From NCBI GenBank assembly GCA_001642005.1, contig LWCA01000408.1, positions 1-28,584 on the forward strand: a stretch of DNA of 28,584 bases, written 5' to 3'. Shown here one piece after another: positions 22,079-28,584 of the stretch; the first letter of the stretch is position 1, and every line of letters begins with the position of its first letter. The notes beneath the pieces are model-generated. The model worked only from the letters and a program-made list of their open reading frames with translations. It was not told the DNA's origin and did no database searches. Source of the stretch: Intoshia linei (Eukaryota > Orthonectida > Rhopaluridae). The position numbers were made by a program, and so were the translations under genes.

Positions 22079-22563
22079 TATATCTACTGGATTTTGAAGT
22101 AGTACTTACAAAGCTTTTAGTGAATATGATAGTTGACACGTTTTCATTTTTATAAAGGTTTGAAGTAAGTACAGACAGGATCGTGGAGAGGGTCATATGT
22201 CCCGTGTATACAATCATGACTTCTTTAATTTATTAATAGGTATTTTATGAAAAATTTCTTAAGTATATCATAATTTCGATAATCAATGCGATTTTAACCT
22301 CTAATATATAGTACCGTGTGAGAATCATCAGATTACAGATTATAACGGATTCACTAATTTGTTACGAAATATATTACATTTCATATAAATACATTTTTTT
22401 TATATTTGTTTTTGCACTTCACAGAAAATTATTTTCACTTCATATTAAAGTTTTTGGGCTTTTTTTATATTCACGTACAATGTCAATACAATTTTGTTCA
22501 AGACTTATTGGAAAGCGCAAAGTCTTTTCTGTAATTGCCAAAACAATATAAAAACACTGTAAG
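22079..22563. other. Gap with no supported gene
   Basis: Plus frame 22318-22551 is hydrophobic low complexity. A GC-richer patch, CAGGATCGTGGAGAGGGTCA at about 22175-22194, resembles transposon end sequence but has no partner nearby. Confidence 0.4.
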
Positions 22564-23481
22564 TCAAAATGAAAGTTTGAATATTACATTATTGTTTTCC
22601 AATATAGTTTCTAATTTATTAATAATAGTGTTTCTATTTTTTTCTAGGTTTGAAATGCGATGAGCGAGATAGTTACTTTTTGCTTTTATTAATACAAGTT
22701 CTTGATTAATTAATAAATCGTTTCTTTTAATGTATTTTTTTTTTGATATTTCTACATTTGATTGGTAGGTATTTTCATGATTTAAAATTTTAAAGTCGGC
22801 GTAATAAGGACTTTGATATGACTTATCTTTGGATTGTATATCCTACAATTATTATAATACTGTATCCTTTAATGATGTGGTTCTTAACCTTATGGTTCGA
22901 CAGAATATCAAAAATTAAAAAAATTTATATTGAAGTGAATATTGCTTTCTCAAAATACCACCATGAACCGGTTAAGAACTGTTAAAAAAATACATTTTCA
23001 TTTCTAATTGGTAAGAGAGACAGGTATTTTTCAATAATTTCATTTTCCTGCGTATCTTGATTTAAAATATTGGTGTATTCATTAAAATTTCTATAAAAAA
23101 TAAATGTGAATATTTAATTATGAACCTTTTGCTCATAAAATTTTGCTTATTATATGGTTCACATTGAAGACTCTGCGATCTAATAAGATACAATCTGCGG
23201 TTATTTTTCGTGAAATCAGATTGTTTTGCATTTAAGTTAGTAATTTTATTTTCATTATCTAGACATAATCCAATAAATTTTAAAACAGTAATTTTATTCT
23301 GCAACTACACACAAATCGATATGAGATATAAAAATGTATTGTATTATTGATTTTATTATATATTTAATTATTCTTATTATTTGTAAAATTTAATTTATAC
23401 TTGAATTATATTTTGCATTTGAAATGCATGTATTGCATATTGACGTGGTGCCTCGAATGAATGTTTTAGTGTATGGTTCAT
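22564..23481 (-). CDS. Unnamed spliced gene encoding a lysine/asparagine-rich, probably coiled-coil protein
   Basis: Four exons fit together: exon ending 23401 (open from at least Met 23481), 23304-23126, 23090-22994 and 22842-22564 (TGA). Introns of 96, 35 and 151 nt all have GT/AG ends and the phases (0, 2, 0) close, giving 211 aa from Met 23481. Segments in order: MNHTLKHSFEAPRQYAIHAF, LQNKITVLKFIGLCLDNENK, SKRNFNEYTNILNQDTQENE, KYLSLLPIRNEN, SYQSPYYADFKILNHENTYQ and, near the end, NDLLINQELVLIKAKSNYLA. The last 60 residues have heptad-like hydrophobic spacing. No domain is recognised. The frame remains open for 12 codons upstream of the Met and an AG lies before them, so a further 5' exon is possible. 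A competing frame in the first exon (MYDRFLDHKM...) gives no in-phase join. Confidence 0.6.
22875..22981. mobile_element. hAT MITE inside an intron of the unnamed gene
   Basis: Left end ATGTGGTTCTTAACC and right end GGTTAAGAACTG are inverted repeats close to the end of the hAT relic at 20704 (CAGTGGTTCTTAACC). The 107-bp element fills most of the 151-nt intron 22843-22993; without it the remaining 44 nt (36 without an 8-bp duplication) would equal the usual intron size here. The flanking octamers do not match well, so the insertion is old or the boundary is off by a few bases. Confidence 0.65.
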
Positions 23482-25086
23482 TTTTTGTAAGCTCTTCGCA
23501 TTGATTTGTTTCTTGATTTATAATATAATACATTTTGGTATTTTCCATTTTATGGTCCAGAAATCTGTCATACACAACATTGGTATTAGAAAATGCATTA
23601 TTCTATTAAAAAAATTATTAAAATTTAAACTTGTTCACACAATTTTTAGTGTCATCAAAAATTTTGTAGCATCAAACAGCTCAATACCACATCTATGTTT
23701 GGTTCAATATATAATTATTAAATATATATTATTATAATATATCAACTTTAAATAAATTAAATTTATAGCAATAAATCATATTTAAACATGTGTTCATATT
23801 GAAATTACCTGTAATATTAGGGAATCAAAAACATAAAAATTATCGAAATTGAAAAAGTACTTATAATTATTCTAGGGAAACTGTAAACTTACTTGAGCAA
23901 ATTATTACATATAATTTACATAGATAACTACACACATCAGTGGTCGTCAACGTTTTTAAAATATATAAATAATTTAATCATTTTGCGTCCCGTTACCGAC
24001 CGCGTCCCGGTTGAGAAAACATGATATATATTATAACCCATATATTTTTAAATTAAATTTATATTAAAAATTTTAATTGTCGTAACATACTAACTAACAC
24101 TCACTGTGAATATATTTTTTTGATACATAAAGGTACATTATCGTAAATTTATTGTAGAATTAAAAAATTACACCCTCGGAAAAGTTAGATACTGTTTGTA
24201 CGAAGTGCCAGGGATTGGAATTAATTATTGGTAAAGATTCAATCAATTTATAATTAAGTGCAGTTAATTGGTACATTTTTTTATATTATTTATTGAAATT
24301 ATACATGAATGTTTATAAATCAAGGTAAATAATAGTTTGTCAACTTTTGATGTTAATTTTTTTTATTGGAAAATTATTTTTACCTTAACTTTCTATAAAT
24401 TGTATATACTTTTATATTTTTAATTAGAATAAACAAGGTACAATCATATAAAAATTAATTTTTTTGGTTTATTATATCAAAATTTATACTAAAAATTTAA
24501 TTTTATATTCAATTTATTTATCTAAAAATGATAATTATAATTAATTAATTGATTAACTAGTTTAAATCAATTAAAAACATCTACATTTACAATTAAACGA
24601 GGGTGAGGTCGTGCTTATATGCTTGAAATATGACTGAAAAACTTGAAATATGAATATACTTGAAAGATCACTAGTATTTGAAATGAATTTAATTTGTTTC
24701 ATTCTTGTAAATACAATTTTTGACCAATTAGAAATAGAATACTGTATTTAAATTAAAATCTAAATCTATATCTTAGACTAAGTGCAAGTTGTTCATTTTA
24801 TTTTTAACACACCTTGAGTAAAATTTAAAATTATATTAAGAGTTAATAAGTAAAATGATTAATTTTAACTCATTTCTCATGCCATACGGTCTTGGATTTT
24901 TTCAATTTCTAAAATTCAATCAAAACGTTAACACTTTAATGTATATTAATATATTATGTAAGTGACATAAATATTCTCTGATACGTTATGTTCGTATAAA
25001 AAATGTAATATTTATAATTTTTTATTATTAATATGAAGTTTAACTAAATTTATTTTAATGTATTTTTTCATCCCGTAAACGTCACC
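23482..25086. other. AT-rich stretch with one MITE, no supported gene
   Basis: Contains the MITE at 23938-24023 and a short direct repeat, CTTGAAATATGA, at about 24622-24665 (two copies and a partial third). A GC-richer patch near 24170-24225 (CCCTCGGAAAAG...GTGCCAGGGATTGG) is unexplained. No exon series could be followed on either strand. Confidence 0.5.
23938..24023. mobile_element. Short hAT MITE (86 bp)
   Basis: Left end CAGTGGTCGTCAACGTTTTT and right end GGTTGAGAAAACATG (reverse complement CATGTTTTCTCAACC) are imperfect inverted repeats, with a GC-rich CGTCCCG doublet just inside the right end. The flanking octamers match at 5 of 8 bases only. Confidence 0.5.
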
Positions 25087-25102
25087 AGTTTGACAAACGC
25101 TG
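25087..25102. mobile_element. hAT-type right terminal repeat
   Basis: AGTTTGACAAACGCTG reads in reverse as CAGCGTTTGTCAAACT, a common hAT end. No left partner was found, so the element's extent is unknown. Confidence 0.35.
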
Positions 25103-25292
25103 ATAATTATAATCGAATTTTACAATCGAACCTTTTCATTTTGTTGCAAATTAAATTTGTTTACATGTTTAATTATATAAATACTTTCAAACTTTATAGT
25201 ATGCACATTATTTTGAAATCAAATCATAATCGGGCTCAATACATGGTAATGTTAAATTAAATTTTAACGGTAATTTAAAATATATGAATAAA

Positions 25293-25597
25293 TTATATTT
25301 TGTTTATCAGCAACGTAAAATATATTTTCCTATGGCTTGTATTTATAGCGTCAGTTGACGCTATAACTGTGCCTGGTTGTTAGTTCTCGGCAACAGTTGA
25401 CAAGAATAGATTTGGTCTATTGATAAAATAAGGATATTCATCATTTACATCTTGAATATATAAAGACACCCAAATAACTGACTCATCCATAAAACTTGGA
25501 TTTTGGTAGTCATTTTCAAAATTTTTTGATTAATACTGGAAAAATGAAATTTCGTTTACTCGGGGAAACATCATAATCCAGTCTATCGTCTTTCGTT
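25293..25597 (-). pseudogene. Cadherin-repeat gene fragment, frameshifted and with an in-frame stop
   Basis: Minus-strand translation gives RLDYDVSPSKRNFIFPV, then, in the next frame, DESVIWVSLYIQDVNDEYPY, NLFLSTVAEN, a stop, QPGTVIASTDA and IYFTLL. Order and spacing match the end of one extracellular cadherin repeat (calcium-binding DVND plus P-x-F/Y-F) and the start of the next (V-x-E-N-...-P-G-T, then the D-A step). A pyrimidine-rich acceptor (CTCCTTTCTAG) precedes the first segment at 25598. The frame change is at a homopolymer (plus-strand T run 25522-25527). The nonsense codon TAA is at 25380-25382. No short GT/AG intron repairs either break, so I read it as a pseudogene; an assembly error in the homopolymer could explain only one of the two. 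Confidence 0.65.
25343..25366. repeat. Perfect 11-bp-arm palindrome inside the cadherin relic
   Basis: TTATAGCGTCA-GT-TGACGCTATAA. On the minus strand it falls in the codons for VIASTDAI, so the symmetry may be a coincidence of that coding sequence. Confidence 0.6.
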
Positions 25598-25629
25598 CTA
25601 GAAAGGAGGTTATTTCAGGAAACAAGTCT

Positions 25630-25937
25630 TTGTCAAATTAGTATTTTAAATAGTTTGTCAGTAAAAATATTAAATTGTCAGTTGATATAATAAATTGTCT
25701 GTATTTTAGGTGTCAGTATAAATAATTTATTGTCAGTATCTAAATTGGAAGAGCAGTAAAAAAAATTAATTTGTCAATTATACTCTTTATATTCTTTAAA
25801 TATACTGTCAATATATCCTTGACTATACAGTATATACTGAAAAAATAATTTTAATATTTATACTGACAATTTTTTTTGAAAATACTGAAAATTTTTTATT
25901 TAAATACTGACAGTTTCGGCAATTAAATAATGACAAA
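25630..25937. repeat. Two arms of inverted, about 22-nt-periodic TGTCAGTA repeats
   Basis: On the plus strand TGTCAGTA-like units (TGTCAGT, TGTCTGT, TGTCAAT) occur near 25631, 25656, 25676, 25698, 25711, 25731, 25772 and 25806. The inverse unit TACTGACA or TACTGA occurs near 25836, 25862, 25884, 25906 and 25930. The units are separated by A/T filler such as TATTTAAAT, with spacing mostly 20-24 nt. The arms could pair into a long imperfect hairpin with its axis near 25.8 kb. It resembles the tandem-repeat termini of foldback elements. It lies between the cadherin relic and the MGLLNCC exon. Confidence 0.6.
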
Positions 25938-26014
25938 TAAAATACTTCCCTTTTCCTATCTTTACAAATAAATTACTGGTTTTATAAATGTCTACAAAGT
26001 CTACAAATAATTAC

Positions 26015-26122
26015 CTTATTTCTAAACTTATCTTGTGATAAATCTCTACAAGTTGTAAGTTTTGATGAATTTTTATGATTTGAACGGATTTTGCAGCACA
26101 AGCAGCAATTCAAAAGTCCCAT
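26015..26122 (-). CDS. Possible first exon of a lipid-anchored protein (MGLLNCCLCC start)
   Basis: An ATG after A-rich sequence opens 36 codons, MGLLNCCLCCKIRSNHKNSS then KLTTCRDLSQDKFRNK, that end at a good donor, AAG|GTAATTATT, in phase 0. Gly-2 with Asn-5 and clustered Cys at 6, 7, 9 and 10 followed by basic residues is the pattern of dual N-myristoylated and palmitoylated membrane-anchored proteins. No second exon could be joined: the next 400 nt are the inverted repeat cluster, and the acceptors before it lead to stops. The gene may be cut or its next exon may lie further on. Identity unknown. Confidence 0.35.
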
Positions 26123-26771
26123 TTTCTATTTAAATATGGAATATACAGAATTGCAAATATGCATCATATTTAGTATAGTCAGCTAAATAGTATTAGTGAA
26201 ATAATAAATCACAAGTAAAATTAGAATTCAATATAAATCCCACTAATTTAAATATCATTAAATTACACAAATTTGATGTAATGTTTATACAATCAGAATA
26301 TATGCTAATATTACATCTTTCACAATATGTATAGTTAAATTAATAAAATTCAATATTTAAATAATTTAAAGTGTACATTATAATTGTATATCTTTTTTGG
26401 GATGTTAAATTTAATTCGATTCCTTCTAATATTAATTTAGATCTACAATATAAACCGTTTAATGATTCTAATCAATAAATACATGTCTAATAAATCTTTT
26501 CGTAATTACTTTTCAGTTAAAAATAATTATTCAGTTTTGCAAAAGTTATAAAAAATATACAATTGAATTACCCAATATTTACCATCCGTTAACAAATGCC
26601 GGTCAGTAAAATTTTTTTTAAAATATGTAATTAAAATAAAAATTCAATAAAAATTATAGACATTTACATTAGTTATGAATTATTAAATTTATATTATCAT
26701 ATGTTTGTAACTTTATCTATAATTTCGTATTTACTGGGTCGCGAGAAATTTTATAAAAAATTACAGGTCCG

Positions 26772-26796
26772 CGGTGAAGAAATAGTGAGAACCCTG
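26772..26796. mobile_element. hAT-type right terminal repeat
   Basis: CGGTGAAGAAATAGTGAGAACCCTG reads in reverse as CAGGGTTCTCACTATTTC and then CACCGCGGACC, a standard hAT end with the GC-rich step inside it. The left end was not found. Confidence 0.45.
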
Positions 26797-27032
26797 ATAT
26801 GTATTATTATTTGATATTTAAAAGTCGTAATAAATTTTATAAATATTATTACAATGCAAGTAAATATTTAATCATGGCATGTAACATATTATTTGTGTTA
26901 TTTGTGTATAACTCAAATCAGTGGCAGGCCGCAAGTTGAAAATTTACATGAAAAGCTGTTTAATATTATGGCCGTTTTAATTACTTAATTAATATACGTA
27001 TTAATTAATTGTGTAATACTGTAGTCAGTGGT

Positions 27033-27080
27033 AATTAACCACATTTTAGGGGATGAAAACTTAAATTTCAATATTAGTAG
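27033..27080. repeat. Dispersed repeat, copy 2 (partner at 8498-8545)
   Basis: Shares ACCAC(A/G)TTTTAGGG and TTAAATTTCAATAT with the copy at 8498. It follows CAGTGGTAATTAACC (27024), a hAT-like left end, so the family is probably hAT-derived. Confidence 0.5.
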
Positions 27081-27369
27081 ATTTGTGATTTTAGATTAAT
27101 CCTATCTGCACATTTTAGTTTAAGTTATGGATATAATTATGGAGGTCTTAAATTCCTCATAATACATAATTCTCTCCACAACTCGATAACTCGTCAATTC
27201 TGTATTTTGCCATATGATTATCATTGTAATATAGAAATATTAACATTTGAAAATATAAAACTAAAAATTTGATAACCATTTTTTAAAATTAGTTACAATT
27301 TTATGTACATAAATTTTAAATCACTTTGAAATTTAAATAGCTTCTAAATGGCTAAAGAAAACTTAAATT

Positions 27370-27632
27370 TGTAATAACTTACTAATAATAAAATAGATAG
27401 ATAATACATTTATTTAAAAAATGGGAATCTGTATACATTACATCCTTATATTCTAACTTATATAATATGCTATGCTATTTTTGTTTGTGTGTCTGTCTAT
27501 TCCACTTTATTAAAATAACTACCTGTCTTAGAATTTTATAAATTCCATATTTCAATTACAGTTTTTTCATTACTTATTTTCAGTACAGTACTCATACTAG
27601 AATAATTGTAAATGTAGTTATTGTTATCTACA
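27370..27632 (-). repeat. Putative 3' LTR of the Ty3/gypsy relic
   Basis: The segment directly follows the stop codon of the integrase frame and a purine-rich tract (AGGGGAGGAG) that would serve as the plus-strand primer. On the minus strand it begins TGTAGATAAC and ends GTTATTACA (TG...CA), about 263 bp, with AATAAA at 27506-27511. Its first 20 nt contain a TGTAG...CTACA stem. No second LTR lies in the window, so the boundaries are inferred from structure alone. Confidence 0.45.
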
Positions 27633-28337
27633 TTACTCCTCCCCTGTTGAAAAGGTGACATAATCATGTAGACGAGGTGGCAGTGTAGGATTTCTGTTTC
27701 TTCTTGAGAGTAAAGGATTTATTATTGTTATTTTAGGATCATTTTCAATTGGTTTGTTAGAGCGGCTTCGATATGGCATTTGTTGCTTTGATAACATCGG
27801 AAGATTTTTTTCATAGTTACAATAATGATGAGATGGTTTATGCGGGACCATTTTGTCGTGATTTTTCTTGACGCGGATATTGTGCTTAGTTTTATGTAAA
27901 TCTGCGTTGTTATTAATTTTTGCACGAATTATTTGGTTCAAATTTGATATGGGCATTGTCATTGTTTTCCCGTAAACCATTTCTGATGGAGAAACTTAAT
28001 TTCTAGAGTCAAGGGATTTTCTCAAACTCATTAATAAAAATGGTATTAATTTATCCCAATCATCTTCTTTTTAAAGAGTACGTAGTTTATCTCGAATAGT
28101 GCGATTCAGTCTTTCGACTAATCCAGTGGTTGTGTGATGATATGGTATTCCGATGCGATGGTGAATTTTACATTGTGAACAAATTTCTTGCATTAATTTA
28201 GATTCGAACTAAGAGCCACAATCAGTTTGTATGCATTCGGATATTATGTTATCTATGATAGCTTGAGCCACTGTAATTGCTGTGCAATCTGGTATGGGGA
28301 TAGCTTCTACCCAATTAGTATAGTGGTCTACCATTGA
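27633..28337 (-). pseudogene. Ty3/gypsy-type integrase fragment with three in-frame stops
   Basis: One continuous minus-strand frame carries the later part of a retrotransposon integrase: VDHYTNWVEAIPIPD, a T-D-C-G-S block with the second catalytic Asp, the catalytic-Glu region HHTTTGLVERLNR, then DWDKLIPFLL, SPSEMVYG and a basic C-terminal tail ending at TAA 27633. Stops interrupt it at 28209-28211 (TAG), 28071-28073 (TAA) and 27996-27998 (TAA). Homology stops abruptly at about 28337, so the zinc-binding part of integrase and all of gag, protease and reverse transcriptase are missing. A dead, 5'-truncated copy. Confidence 0.85.
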
Positions 28338-28469
28338 TAATTAGTTAATTAATTACTTAGAATTTTCCAAGTATATTAATTTCCCAAATTAATTGACATA
28401 ATTACGAACATAATTAATATTTTTAAGTATTTATTAAATTGGTATTAAATATATATCATCACTAGGGGT

Positions 28470-28584
28470 ATGAATGAATTTTTCGATTTTGTCGAACGCC
28501 TAAATAAACTATCTCCAATTAACATAGTTATCCCAAAACAGCGCAATCTTCAACAGCATACTTTTACGAAATACTACAAAAACT
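28470..28584 (+). CDS. Partial open frame running off the right edge
   Basis: From an ATG just after a possible acceptor (CATCACTAG) the frame stays open for 38 codons to the window end: MNEFFDFVERLNKLSPIN and then IVIPKQRNLQQHTFTKYYKN. The composition is protein-like, with an amphipathic start, and unlike the surrounding AT-rich DNA. The family is not recognised. It could be a host exon or part of a transposable element whose remainder lies outside. Confidence 0.4.
   Translation, partial: MNEFFDFVERLNKLSPINIVIPKQRNLQQHTFTKYYKN

Larger units (their letters stand above)
26123..27369. other. AT-rich stretch with hAT ends, no gene
   Basis: Contains the hAT right end at about 26772-26796, a hAT-like left end CAGTGGCAGGCCGCAAG at about 26920 and the repeat copy at 27033-27080. 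No exon series was seen. Confidence 0.5.

Noticed and set aside
23390-23575. Minus-strand ORF MYDRFLDHKM... as the first exon of the unnamed gene
   Set aside because: Its frame gives phase 1 at the 23400 donor and runs into a stop after the 23304 acceptor; the alternative frame joins cleanly.
25561-25610. Reading the MGLLNCC exon and the cadherin fragment as one gene
   Set aside because: A phase-0 donor at 26015 joined to the acceptor at 25598 hits a stop in the phase-0 frame; the cadherin frame would need phase 2, and a cadherin should start with a signal peptide.
25630-25937. CRISPR-like array
   Set aside because: Units are short, degenerate, occur in both orientations, and the spacers are A/T filler in an animal genome.

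Overview
The window is very AT-rich animal DNA. It holds three genes I can name: an axonemal dynein intermediate chain (DNAI3/WDR63, minus strand, running off the left edge), a nearly complete mitochondrial methylmalonate-semialdehyde dehydrogenase (ALDH6A1, plus strand), and a complete-looking SREBP transcription factor (SREBF, minus strand). I also reconstructed an unnamed spliced minus-strand gene at about 22.56-23.48 kb, a decayed cadherin-repeat fragment, and a possible lipid-anchored N-terminal exon. Motile-cilium machinery, a cadherin and SREBP together indicate a metazoan. Introns of 32-49 nt in a repeat-littered AT-rich genome would suit a simplified invertebrate such as an orthonectid or dicyemid, but that is a guess; the sequence does not prove it.

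Layout. 0-3.35 kb: the 5' half of DNAI3, with ten exons, seven of whose junctions were placed by homology and reading phase. 3.35-11.2 kb: no convincing gene, but a graveyard of short DNA-transposon relics (hAT-type MITEs with CAGTGGTTCTTAACC-like ends, a Tc1-like transposase scrap, and a two-copy MITE family with GCCGAA...TTCGGC ends). 12.0-14.2 kb: ALDH6A1 in 13 exons, missing only its transit-peptide exon. 14.2-14.6 kb: a 420-bp convergent gap with a coding-like scrap. 14.6-18.4 kb: SREBF, almost all in one 2.86-kb exon. 18.8-22.1 kb: a pogo/Tigger-like element, a 503-bp hAT element and an internally deleted ZBED5-type hAT transposase pseudogene. 22.5-23.5 kb: the unnamed gene. 23.5-27.3 kb: mostly AT-rich DNA holding MITEs, the cadherin relic, a ~22-nt-periodic inverted repeat cluster and the MGLLNCC exon. 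27.37-28.34 kb: a truncated Ty3/gypsy integrase with three in-frame stops and an abutting putative 3' LTR. 28.47 kb to the edge: an open plus-strand reading frame.

The named genes are not an operon or pathway cluster: DNAI3 acts in the ciliary axoneme, ALDH6A1 in mitochondrial valine/thymine breakdown, and SREBF in sterol/lipid regulation. The common thread is gene architecture. Most introns are ultra-short (32-49 nt), and most of the long ones contain recognisable transposon ends, so transposon insertion appears to be what enlarges introns here. All exon junctions are hand-derived from family conservation, GT/AG dinucleotides and phase bookkeeping; no alignment or transcript data were used.
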